A stretch of DNA of 64,000 bases from Volvox africanus (taxonomy: Eukaryota; Chlorophyta; Chlorophyceae; Chlamydomonadales; Volvocaceae): contig BSDZ01000094.1 in assembly GCA_030268105.1 (NCBI GenBank), positions 5,552,501 to 5,616,500 of the forward strand, written 5' to 3'. The first letter of the stretch is position 1. Every line of letters begins with the position of its first letter. Positions 34,801 to 46,984 of this stretch are shown piece after piece. The notes beneath the pieces were generated by a model. The model saw only the letters and a list, made by a program, of their open reading frames with translations, did no database searches and was not told the origin of the DNA. The translations under genes and the position numbers were made by a program.

Positions 34801-37800
34801 ACATATGCTGCAGCAAAATGATGATATGCATGCACGTAGGACAGGCTAGGGTGCAACTCCGACCAAGTTGGAGTATTTCAAGCAGCCGTACACATCCCAG
34901 CACTATCCGTCAACTATCGTGCTCGTGCTGGAACACGTGTGAATGGTGCCTGCGTGGCCAAGAAATATCCACCTGCTCGGCCCAGCGCTCGAGGTGCCCG
35001 CGCACCAAGCGCCCCTAGTACTGGCAAACTAGCTCCAGGGAAAACTGGCGAGTAGCACAACAACCTGCCCGATACCTCTTCCCACGCCTGCGACAATGTC
35101 CGCGAGTTCTGCCACCCCTAAGCCACGCCACCGAGATAGTGTACCGCACTGCGGCCTGGTCCGTGGACCCGAGCACAGACTTGCCACGGCTGTGGCAAAA
35201 AGGAGGGAGCATGATCGCAAAAGAGGACGGCAGGTGAAGCTCCCTGCCCCAAAGCCCTCCCCCTCCTGGCGCCTCAATGCTCATCACTGACCATCAACAT
35301 TTGAAAGGTCCATGGATGCCGACCAGGATCGCCCTAACTGTACACATCTTCAAGGCCAAGGGAGGAGGGCCCAGCAACAATAGCCCATCCTTTCGCACAT
35401 CACCCCCCAAGACACACACAAACATGTCTGCGTCTTCCTCTTCGCGGAGCGGCGCCTCACCAAACGGTCGCCGCTATTGCAGCAAGCAACAGGGTTATCA
35501 GGGTAATGCCAGCTGGCGGACTGTATCATCCATCGCCAAAAGGCAGTGCCCACATTGCACCCATATGCCGATATGTCAGCACAGTAATGCGCACTTAAGT
35601 GTAATAATATCGTTGACGTGCGCCGTGACGTACATCCTGTCGGATTGTCAAGTATTTTTCAGTTGCTGCCGATGCTGCCAACAGCCGCCACCAGCATTTG
35701 CAACATTCAAGACGACACATCTCTCAGAGCGTCTGGCACCGTATCGAGCGGAAGGACAGACGAATTCCCTCCCTCCCTGTGGCTATGTCAAAACCCGGAA
35801 AACAAACCCAACAAATATGCACTGCACCGCACGTTTCGATCGCCATCATGGTCACAATACACCATCACTGTCATCTGGTCCCTGCTCGTCCCAGCGCACG
35901 ATGCACACCACCCAGCCACACCTGCATGTCGGGCTCTACATGAAAGCCGAGGGATCCATCTGATGGAGTTGCAAGATTGCATCTAGAACTACTCCTTCGG
36001 CAGTCCGGCTCACTAATGCACTCCAATACAAGCCTTGCCGCACGCTGACAATACGGTCGACGCCGCTTCATATCGCATCACATCACAACTGTGATACATT
36101 GGCCGAGCTGCAGTTTACCACATCAACCAAGCACAGCCCCATAAATTGAGCCATGCAGAGGCCAAGCCAAAGCTGCCCGGAGAGCGAACCAAGCCCCGCA
36201 TACATACCCGAACACGAACGGCCGCACGCAGCAAGAACCACCCAACCAACGATGCCACCATTGCAGCAACAGAGGCAAAGTAGCCCCCGAACTAAAACCG
36301 TTGCTCAACCCCTTACGAGGCATAAAGACAGCGGCCTTTCCGTCCCATACGAACTTCCTTCCTCCCACAGATGCAGCGCAGCGTTATAAGGCATAGCGGT
36401 ACAAACCAGGCAGCACTACCACATGCGGAACACCGGAACCAGTGTGAGTACTAACAACCTTCTGCTTGCAGCCGAGGCAAGGAAGTCCAGGTCAGCCCAA
36501 GCCAAACGCCAATCTGCAATCCGGGCAGACAGACAGGCCAACCTGTTACCAACATCTTTTCGAATCAAGCGCTCGCTCGTGCTGGACGCCTGCAAGCCAC
36601 TGCCACTACCCGTTGCGCCATCATGTTGCGCTATCATGATGAAGTGCACATGTATGATATGATCCGATATGATATGATATACCGTCTCTTCTGAAATGAT
36701 TGATCCGCTCTAAACAGGAATAAGCCCTTACAGCGGGGTCAATAGCTGCTGGACAGCAGGCGGATGGTATAAAGTTTTACCAACCACTATTGACATCACA
36801 AGTGCAGCAATGCTTCGCTGCCCCGCTTTTTTAGGTGTATAGGTGGAGTCGCATGGAGAAGGCCCAGGGGGCCCGTTGCAAGAAATGTGACACATACCCC
36901 TCACGCCACTTTTTTCCAAGCGTGCGGAGGGTACGCTGGTACTCTACCCCAGTACCGGAAGCTCCTTGCGAACAAAGTGCACGCCGCGCAGCGTTCTGTG
37001 CAACGCCGGCACGCGATCGCTTCCACAACCCCATCGGTTTCCATCCAGAGACCCCCTCTGAGCGACTGATTTCACCTTTCAAGAGGCGATGCTGCAAACT
37101 CTGTTTCTCAGGGCTTACCGCCGCATCACCGTTTTGCTGGACAACAAAACAAGATAACAAAACCGAGCAAGAGCGCACATTGAGAGGCAGCTCAGAGGTC
37201 ACGAGTCACCTAAAGTCAGCCACAGCGCCTCTATACCGGCCAGCCAGCGTCCATTACCGCCCAGCTAACCAGGCTTATGCTGCAAAAGCTAGCCCAGCAT
37301 CCTCGCCCCCAAAACCTGAATCCAGATCGTAAGTGCTCCAACAACCCCTTGTGGGCGTGTCCCATATCACCCCTCTCCCATGTGCGTCTCTTCCTGCCCC
37401 ACTCTCTCACACTCTGAATGCATGCGCGCCACTCTGCAAACCTTCAAATGCCTACCCTATGCCTTCGTTTTTATGCTCCCTGCGGGCGAGCTGCAGTCAC
37501 TTGTTCAGCCCGCTCAAAATCTTCATCAGCCCGTGCAGCACCAGGGACATGGATTACGTCGTATGGGATTTCTTGCAGATCGATATCGATCCCGAGCCAT
37601 GCGGTATCGGCAAAACACATGCGTAGACATGAATACGCAAAGAAGCACACATACTCAAACAGAACTTCCTGTTGCCCGCCATCGCTGGCCCACCCCACAT
37701 CATCACCAGAAAGGCCACCTACACGCGTGCCACACCTCTAGCCAAGTCCCCGACATCCTGCCGTGCCACCCCGCTTGCCCCACCTACACCTCGCAACCCC

Positions 37801-38226
37801 TGCGCTTTCCATGCGAGCTAGTAAAGACATTATTACTATGCGCCATTTGATGACCAACTGTATCAATCCCATTTGCCCCATACAAAAAAGATGTGAGGCA
37901 ACCAACCAACAATAACGAACAGCAACCTAACCTGCATCAATTGCTGCACGGGACCGACGACCCATCCCTAGCCATGCGCTCAACCGCTTTCTTGTGCATC
38001 TCTGCAACTTCGCCCCCTTCCATGTTCAGCAATGGGCCAAAGCCACCCATCTCTGCTCAGCTCATCCCCTCTCACAGTGCAGTGCGAAAGTCCACTAATG
38101 ATGTCCTTTCTGGACTCACAGCAGCAGCAGCGGATGACGATACATCGTCCGCTCGGATGATGCGTCTTGCTCCTCCTGCCCGTCCTCCTGCTGCTGCTGC
38201 TTCGTTTCGTCCTCCTTTCCATCCTC
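31846..38226. other. 6.4-kb stretch without a supported gene
   Basis: Short open frames occur on both strands, but none shows a recognisable motif or a chain of in-phase splice sites. From about 32.7 kb to 38 kb the plus strand is visibly richer in C and A than in G and T. The part nearest 38.2 kb is presumably 3' UTR of the kinase gene; the first TGTAA I find on that strand is about 1.5 kb past its stop (TTACA at 36728). The start-proximal part (31.8-32.7 kb) is AT-richer and is probably the promoter region of the membrane-LRR gene. Confidence 0.45.
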
Positions 38227-41200
38227 TCACACGCCTACCACATTACCCGCCAGCCTCACCAGCACCATCGTCCCCTTGGCAACGTCGCGCATCCACTGTG
38301 GCGCCTGATTCCACCGCTCAGTGCTCCACAGCTTCAGCTTTTCCAAAGCGTATCTCGCGCTCTGCTTATCATTCATCACAACGTACAGCATGGTGTTCAC
38401 CGTCGTGGGCTGGGCCACCCCGGACAGCTGCACGACGAGCTCTGCGTTCAGAAACACGACACGCCGCTGGATCGCCCCCTCGTACGGCGTCACCTTCCTC
38501 AGGTGGTCGGACCGCGATGCGGCCGGGTCCCAATCCGCCACGTACTCGACGGTGCCGTCGCGCAAGCCCGTCTCCAACCGCACTGGCAACACCTGGACCT
38601 GGTTATCCGGTGATGTCAGCTTCAGCTGCTCGATATTGCTAACGGACAACTGGAGCCCTTTCGCGTGCGCAACCGTGATTCGAATCTGGTACTGCTTCTG
38701 GAGGAGAAGCATGAAGATGGGCTCACCCCGCAGGCAGTCGTCGGCTATCATGGGGACCTCCTTGTACGCGCAGCGTCGGGAGACGCGGCTGCTATCCATA
38801 TGTCGTAGCTTAGGTGGGCTAGAGGTGGTGGAGGCCGAGGCGCTGGACATGAGCCGATCGAGGCCGGGACTGCCGGCGGGGCTGGGGTCTGTGGTTTTGC
38901 AAATGACGAAGTTGATGGCCATTTGCGCGGAGCGAATCTCGGCAGTGGTGGTGGCAATGTGCGCGAGCATGGAGTCCCATTTGGTGGCGCGCTGGGCGGT
39001 GTCGTCACCGCTTGCGAAGAGGGCGTTCTTGTGGCAGGTAGCGGCGGACCAGCGCTGAGCCGGATTGCGCACAACGAGGTTTGAAATCAGCCGGCGGGCC
39101 TGCAGGTACAGATCAAGGGAAGAAGTCATCGGACAATGACTAAAAAGCACTTGACGAGCTGAGCTGAGGTTTTAAAAATCACTGTTAATATAACAATTTC
39201 TAACTTTAACAATCGAAATGCGTAATGAGGACAAAAGACGTTTGTTGTGAATATGAATAAGACCTTCGTGCTGAGCTTCCTGCTTCGTGTTGCATGACTA
39301 ACATTAGTACGGCAGGAGCTCCTTAATCCTAGGCCGTTCAGGGACTCTTTTCCTCGATTGATAGTTGTAACGTGGTCGTGCGCTAATTAGACACGACGGT
39401 CTATATCTACGAGAGCCGCTTTCAACTCAAACAATCCAAAATGAATGTCCGGAAATATATTTTCCGGGAGTCTACGATGAAATCCATACGCATAAATGGG
39501 AAAAATCCGGCGTGAACCTTGAGGGAAGGGAAGAAAAGGAAATTGTAACAGAGTTGCAAGGGTGTGAGTGTGAGAGTGATGACTTCAGGGGCCATTCAGA
39601 TCCGTCGGGTTTGTGAGGCGCCGAGGGGTGAGGCGGGCGCTTCGGCGAGAATGGGTAAGGAAAGGAGACGAGGAAAGCGGGAGCGCAGACCCGATGTACA
39701 GATTTGACATCCTATGCTCTTAAAAAATTATGTGTTGCTTAATAATAACAAAATGTTATTGACAGAAGAACTTAATAGGATGTCGTCAGTAGCCAAGAGA
39801 GCTTCGCACGGCGTACGTAACGGACAGTAACTGTCGAGCGCACACCACCCGTTCATCATAAATAGTACAGATAAGCAAAGACATGACGGAATTGCGTATG
39901 ATATGTAATAAAATAAATAAGAAAAGTAAAAAAATTAAGTTCATAAAATTATTCAATAAACCAAAATACGCTTTAGGATGCAACGGGACGTCGACTTCCC
40001 GCACGTCCGCAACTTCCCAGCAGCTTCCCCGAAAGCTCCAAAGCAGCGGTTACGCTATGCTATCGAACTAACCTCGGTAAAATAAACATCCTGTTTATCA
40101 TGTTCAAATAAGCGTCACATTATGGCTCAAGGAAAAGCCACAGACGCAGAAGAAGCACCTGAAGAACCCACGCATTGCATTCCACTCGTTCCTGCCCTCG
40201 CCCGTTGCTCGCAGGCGAGCTTAAGCCATCTGTGTAAGGCCCTTCCCGCCCCTCATTTCCATCTCCCCTGCTCCCCACGTACCTGCACCAAATCAAAGCC
40301 TGCCATAGCACCATCACCCTCGCTTGGTAATGGCTGATGGCCAAACACAGCCAAGAGCACGTCCTCCAGCGTCGGGGACGGTCCGTAGAAGCGCAGACCT
40401 CCACTAAACACCTCAAACGCCATGATGCCGAACGACCACATGTCGGCCGCCGGCGTCACTGCTGCCTGGCAAGCTTTGCCGTCCAAAGCCGCCTTAATCT
40501 GCTCTGGTGCTGAATAGAGCGGCGTGCAGCAGGGCGGGGCCACCTCGCCAATTGCTGCTGACTCCGCTAGATCGATAAGCTTGAAGCGATGCGCGTCGTC
40601 GAACCTACACAGGTTTTATAAGTGGGCAAAGCGGACACGTGGGGAGCCGTACAGGAAAACCACCATCCTGTTCACCCATAAGCCTCCGCAATGGCACCGC
40701 CCACACACTCACATTTCACGCATGCCATTGCTCAGTCTCCGTGCGCATTGCATCTTTAAACGTCTCTATACATCTTGCACCATATTTAAATGCGTCCCTC
40801 TTGTCACCAGCTGACCCAACACATGACCTTCCCCCAACTGTCACGTTGCTAAACTACTAATAGTTAATGACCGTGTGACGTAATGGCTCTTACGCGGCTA
40901 CCGCCTGTCTACGTACAGTCTTTTTCAGTCGTGCCAACAAGGTCGAACCGCGCAAAGCAAACCCCAGCCTCCGTATTCCCGCTTACAGCCCGGGACGCCT
41001 ACCACATAATGTTGGCCGGCTTGATGTCCCGGTGCACTATCCTGTGACTGTGCATGTGCATCAACGCCGCCAGGATCTGGTGGAGCGCCCCCTTGAGGGA
41101 CAGCAGGTCACGAGTGGCCCCGTCGGGCCCCCCCCGGAGCCACTCCGTCAGGGTGCAGCGCCCAGCCTCCATGACCAGAGCCGGCGGCAGGCCTAGTGCC

Positions 41201-44200
41201 GCCAGCTGGGGCACGTCAAGGGGCTCGTGCAGCGCTGGGACATAGGGGGACGATAGCGCCTGCAGCGCGTCCTTCTCCCTCTGGTATTGTCCGTAGTCCG
41301 CGTGAAACTTGATGGCAACACGGGCTTTACTGTACACATTCTTGGCGAGCAGCACCACGCTGTGGCGGCCCATAACGGGTGACCCCCCGATCTTGTACCT
41401 GAGTAATATTTAATTGGCCTTTTAGTAACACAATATAGAGATATATACGCACACACACACACACACACATATATATAGAGAGAGGGTGAGAGAGAAAGGA
41501 GAGGGAAAGAGGGAGAAGGAAAGAGAGAGAATTAGAGAGGTGTTTTACTGAGATCGTCTTTGCGTGAAGGATTTCCTGAAGGCACTTTCGTTGGGTTTAC
41601 AGGACGTGATGCCAGATCGTCCTTGACTTGACTTTGCCGCGGAAAGGCCCCACCCCATAACCGCTTTGCCATGACCTGGCATGTTCAGGGTTAGCTTGTC
41701 TTTTAGCTGAACGGATTGATTGGTGCAGAACACAACAAACCTAAGCGGACGTCACTTGTCGGGTTCATCGCAACGTCACGGTTACCCACTTGTTGAAGAA
41801 CAGTGCCCCCTGCTCAAGCTTGCACACAGCATTGTACACCGCCGTCAGCCCAGCGGCATCCGCACCGCCCAGTGGCACCTCCTCGCCGCTAGGGTTGCAT
41901 CCACAAGCCGCTGCCAGCAGCCCTCCGTCTCCACCCGCTCCGTTGCCGCAGTATCTCCGGATGCTATCCTCGTCAACAAAGTGCGAAAAGCTGGAGCCCC
42001 AGGCCGCCGACGCAGTCGACGTCAAACTGGGCCGTCCATCAAGCCTCGTCAGGGAGCCCGCGGAAAGGATCCTCTGGCTGCCTCCAGCGCCAGTTGGCGG
42101 GCTGTTGGGGCAGCTCGTCATCCCGACCATCGCACGACGGGATGGCTGACGAGAAAGGGAGGGAGAGCAGCTGGCGGAAGGAAGCGGAGATGCGGCAGAG
42201 CTGGCGTGACGCAGCGGAGAGGTGCTTGGGGAGCGGGAGAGGGGAGAGGACAGGTTGCTGCTGTTGTGGCGACAGGCTTGTTGCAATGGAGTCGGGCTGC
42301 TACTGCGGCTGTCTAATGTAGGAGAGGCGATATCGCCATCAACGTTGACCAACGAGGAGGTGAGATTTAGAGTCGGCAGGCTGTTGCGTTGCTGTTGCGC
42401 CAGCGGCTGCGGCGGACGAATCAGAGAGCCGTTGGGGCCGTCGAGGGGCTGCAGGTGCAGCGGCGCTGGCGGAGCAAGCGTCGGCGTCGGCGTCTGCATA
42501 ATGCTGCCGCTGCTGCGCAGTTTGCTAGGCGACGTGGAGCCCACGAAGGCTGTGACCTCTGGCTGTACAATCGCCACCAGCGGCGGTGGCTGGAAGGGCG
42601 ATGAGGAAGGCAGAGGTGAGCTTGTGGGTGGAAGGCCGGGCGTGCCGCCGCAGCCTGAGAGAGTGAGAGGCCCCCGGGAGCTGCCGCTATGGAAGCTGGA
42701 TCCAGCCGCACCACCATCAGGCCCACCATTGCTGCCTGAGCCGCCACTGCGAAACGAGAACTTGCTGTCCGCCTGACCTGGAACGACCGAAGACGATAGT
42801 GGCGTACGGGCCCAAGGAGATCCCCCAGACGATGTTGACACTGATGGACCCGAAGTACCTGGAGCCGCTGCGAAGCTGGATGATGCTAACATGGGCAGCG
42901 ACACGTCCACAAACGCGTTTTCTCGGGAGCTGCGTCCCTGCAATCCTACCGGGCTGCTACTTCTGGTGCCCTCGGTGCCGTATCGAAGGCTAGAGGCGGA
43001 GGGAAGATGAAGCGGTTGCTGGGCTGCCGCCAGCGCCGCAGCGGGCAGAGCAGACGGTGAGGGGGAGCTAAGTCCGCTGCTGCCGCTGTCATTGAACGCC
43101 TTAAGAGAGGGGCTGGACAACGTCACCTCGGAATGGGCCCCCGAAGAGGTGGTTCGATCCGGCGGCCGTAGTTCTGACGGCCGCGACATTGGCGGGGCCC
43201 ATGGCGCTGTGGGGCCCGCCAATGCCGAGCCGTACGGTGCAAGGCTACCGGCTGATGGACGCCCCCCGTCGTCGTCATCGTCCAAATCTTTTGGCGCATG
43301 CGTGGCAAAGGTGCTCTCTGGGAGGATGAGAGGGCTTCGGCTCGGAATCGTCGGCAGCTGGGACGGTGCGCGATTCACTGGCTGCGTAGACGCCAGAGCA
43401 GTGCCCCCGGTAGCGTTTGGCAGCAACGCGTTATTCTTTGTGGCGCTTGGTTGCTTGCTAAACAACGGAGGGTATAGATTGGCACCAGCGTCGTTCCTGC
43501 GGACACTTTTGGTGGTAACGAGCGTAGCTGCCGGATTCACGGCAGGTGGTACTGCAATGACTGATGGGTAGTACCCAGAACCGCTGGTGCCATCGGGGCT
43601 CTCTGCGACCGCGCCGGTTATGGGACCTGTTCCGTAGGGATCGGGCGCACCAGGTGCCGTACTAGTCGAAGCGGAGCGGCTTCGGTACGATAGGCTGTCC
43701 AACCCCTCCTGGCCGGCATAGGGAGCTACTGCGCCAACGCTGGCGCTCCCGCCAAGCCGCAGAGCACTGCTTAGCCGGCTAATCAATGGTGGCTGCTGTG
43801 CTGAAGGTTGTGACGGCAACTGCTTGCTGGCACCGCCGTAAGCCCCGGCGCCAAGCGCAACCTGCGCTCCCAGGGTAGCAACGGCATTGATCGCGGCGGC
43901 TGCTGCCACTGCGTCATCGGGGGAGGCTTCATCTGTCGCGCTCCCAAAGGACGCGTTTTGCGTCCCGCCCCCAAGCGTGGCCCCTGGCACGAAGTCCACG
44001 GACTGGCATGCCGCCAGCGGGATTTCTGAGGTGCTTGGCGCCTTGCGAGCCGGCAAGAAGCGACGCTTTGCAAACTTCAGGAAGCTACCGCCGCCAGAAG
44101 CAGGGCGGGGCTCATCGGGCGTTATCGGTGCCACGAACTGCGGCGACACCTGCTGCGGCTGCGGCTTCGCCCCCACGGCATTAGGTGAGGCCGAGGCTTT

Positions 44201-46984
44201 CCGATCGGAAGTGCGTAAGGGCGCGAGCACGGGCCATGAGACGACGGGCGCTGTACTTTTGGACCCTGCACCCCCGACAGCCGCTATGTTTTGGGCCTGT
44301 GTGCGCAGTGCGGCAGCCTGTCCTGCGTGCATAGCAAGAAGGTCACTGGACGTAGAGGAAGCTGGCCGGTTTCCACCCTGCTCCAGCTTCATGTAAACCT
44401 AAGGCGGGGTAAGAGGAAGGAGAAGGGGAGAAGGAACGAAGGCAACCAAGGATAATTGAGCGGTTCAAGCGCTCAGGAGACTCGCTGCGCGTGTGGCTAT
44501 GCTTGGCCCTCTGAAATATGCTGCGGTGTTGTGCAATCTTAACGCCGTTCAGGATGAGTGAATGGCCGTTTCGTGGTGCGGTGGTGTGCCCTGGAGCAAT
44601 GCGGGGTGCGCTGTTTGTTCGAAAATACCCAAATCGTGACCGAGGATTCCCTGAATAGTGTTTGCCCTCGTAAGCATGGAATTTCCCGAAATACAATTTT
44701 CCAAGGCGAGGTTCGGGATGCGGCAACGGCGCTGATACTACATGCGAATCACAGCCGCCTGGTGTAAGCGCCACGGTACTAGTTTTTTGCTCAACAAGAA
44801 ACCTAACAACCTCCTTGGCTCCCACCTGCGAGGACGGCGAGGATGAGGGCAGCTCGCTCTGGAAGGTTGGTGCCCTCTGAAGATCGCTCGCGCCGCTCAT
44901 GCTGCCCCAACCGGGGGATGCTAGGTTGCTGCCACACGTGCGACTGCCGCTGCCTCGTTCCACATCACCATAACCTATTCCTGCGCTAAAGCTTGCTGCG
45001 TCGCTGCTGCTTGGGCTGCGGTCCTTTTCCGATCCGTGTGCTGCCATGCCGAATGAGAAGTTGCTGAGAGATTGGTCGTCGCGGGTATTTACCCCTCCAT
45101 CGTTGGAAAGATGGACTGACAGGGCCTGTTCCCCGCTAACACTCATTTGATCTGAGGTGCTACGCCGGCAGAATATGTAGATTGTAACGGTGCAGCAGCA
45201 GATCAGCGCGGCTGCCACCACGCTGCAGCCCACGAGCACTCCGATGCCGGTCGAGCTGAAAAAGTCCTTTACTGCATTGCCGTGGCCTGGAGGCGCGGGT
45301 TGGTGAGGCGCTGGGGGAGGGGGGGAGGGTTCTTTCGGCGGCGATGGCGACAGGGAGCCAACGACCGCAGCCGGGACTAGATGTTCGCCGGTTTCGCCTG
45401 GGTGAAGCGGCGAGGGAGGGACCTTGGCGGGACTGATGGGATTTCCAGTTGGCGGTGTTGTTGTCAATGGAAGGGGATTACTGATGATGACTCGGGGAGA
45501 CAAAGGAGGAGGCATGTATGGGCGGCTGCTGGTTGGTGCCGGCGAAGAGGGGGGAGGTCGAGGCAGCGGCGGCGGCCTGGGCGATGGTGGCATCGGGATG
45601 GGTGGCGGGGACGACGGCCGCGGCTTGGGCGGCGGTGGCATCAGGATTGGTTGCGGGGACGGCGGCGGCGGCTTGGGCGATGGTGGCATCGAGATGGGTG
45701 GCGGGGACGACAGCCTCGGAGGCGAACTTGGAAACATAGGACGTGGAGGAGGTAGGTTTGGAAGTGGTGTCGGAGGTGTGCTTGGCTCTGTACCACTCCG
45801 TGTTTTTGACGTTGGTGGCGGGCGTGACGGCGATCGCGGCTTGGGTGGTGACGGTGGCAGCGGCGGTGGCGGCGGCGGTGTGGGCAGCTGCGGTGGCAGA
45901 GGCGCGGGCGGCGCCGGTGGCGACGGGGGAACCGGTGGCGGCGCTGCGAGAGGTGTACCCTTGGGGCCGCACGCTTGCGCATCCCACCTGACGTAATTCG
46001 AATTCTCCGTGCCATTGAGAATGAACGTCGTGGTGTTTACAGAGATTCTGCACTGTGAACCAAATGTGGTGAAGGCGTTGAAATAGGGTTGCACCACAAA
46101 GTCGCGGTGCGTGCTGACATTGCCAGGTGGGCAGCTGGTGGCGGTGAGATCTGGCGAGCACATTTTGTTGAGTTGGGCAAACGGGTCATTTGAGAACTGC
46201 GAACAACTTGGATCACAGACGTTGTTCAAGTCGATAACGGCTGTTAGACAGGAGAAGGTTCCAGAGTACTGGGACACTCCATCGCTGTACTGGTACCGCG
46301 ACGCCTGGCGTGTAGTGTTCCAGACATACACTCCAAGGGAATACTTCTCGTCCACGTCGTCATCGATGACCATGGACCCGGGGCGGATAGTATATGGGCA
46401 ATAAAGCTTGAACGTGATGAAAAGGCGATTTTTGACGTCTTGAAACATGAACACCTGACCTCCGATGTTGCTCTTGTTATTTTGAGCAATCATATCGTAA
46501 GTGTATGGTTTCCCACACGCGCCAACAGGGGACTCCAAGATGCACCAGCTCCGGTGTGTGTACCAACTATCCGTGGTCGTCTGTTCATCGTGAAGGGGAA
46601 GGGAGGGGGAAAACACAAGTGGCTACAGGAAGGAGGCTACGATAGCTAGGCAGTAAAACTGCGCGCTTTTTAGCAAAACGCGTATCAACGCATACAGTTC
46701 CTACGGGCCTTGGCCTTGCATACGGGCCACAATTGTGCAGAAGTTGGACCTCCGAGCAAACAATAGGGCCTCCAGCCCTTGCGAGGCAAAGCTCTTACCG
46801 CTAGGTAACAGGGCGACCTCTGGTCCCCCTTACAATATGGACAGCTTCCGCTGGCAGCTGTATTACAGTAAGCAACAACTGGAGGTTCCTCGGTCGCAGA
46901 AGCGTCGGTCGCAGCATCGGTCACAGGAGCGAAGAGCGCAGGAATAGAAAGCACAAGAAACAGAAATGTGCTGTAGAGAAACAT
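38227..46984 (-). CDS. Receptor-like protein kinase with Cys-rich ectodomain and Pro-rich stalk, 6 exons, about 2,071 aa
   Basis: Exons: 46724-46984, 44826-46580, 41790-44398, 41003-41398, 40283-40604, 38227-39099, all in phase. A signal peptide (MFLYSTFLFLVLSIPALF) precedes a Cys-containing extracellular region (about 25-290). A Pro/Ser-rich stalk of PPSPP type follows (about 290-520), resembling hydroxyproline-rich cell-wall proteins. One TM segment (VLVGCSVVAAALICCC, about 532-558) is followed by about 980 residues of Ser/Pro/Ala-rich cytoplasmic sequence. The kinase domain starts near 1543: an atypical glycine loop (GGSPVMGRHSVV), VAIK lysine near 1572, HRDIKPAN near 1664-1671, then IDLAES where DFG is expected, APEQ near 1706, MWSFGIMAFEV, and NPAQRWS. 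The last 270 residues are unassigned. Family knowledge suggests a plasma-membrane Ser/Thr kinase sensing matrix or extracellular signals; the ligand is unknown. The start was chosen because it yields the signal peptide; the frame is open upstream. Confidence 0.82.
41441..41535. repeat. (AC)n/(AT)n/(GA)n microsatellite in a kinase-gene intron
   Basis: An AC run of about ten units, a short AT run, then GA-rich sequence lie between the kinase exons at 41790-44398 and 41003-41398, close to the acceptor side of the intron. Likely length-polymorphic. Confidence 0.8.

Noticed and set aside
37480..37640. Minus-strand frame with MSLVLHGLMKILSGLNK near its end, considered as a last kinase exon
   Set aside because: An in-frame stop precedes it and no acceptor lies between that stop and the segment.
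38114..38216. Glu/Gln-rich minus-strand stretch just after the kinase stop, possibly an extra C-terminal exon
   Set aside because: Joining it would need an intron of about 45 nt or less, shorter than any other intron modelled here, so it was left as 3' UTR.
41720..44396. Plus-strand frames of 160-200 codons opposite the kinase juxtamembrane exon
   Set aside because: They are antisense shadows of a GC-rich minus-strand exon with firm splice evidence.
45424..45996. 190-codon Gly-rich plus-strand frame
   Set aside because: It is the antisense of the Pro-rich stalk (CCN codons read as GGN), not a Gly-rich wall protein gene.
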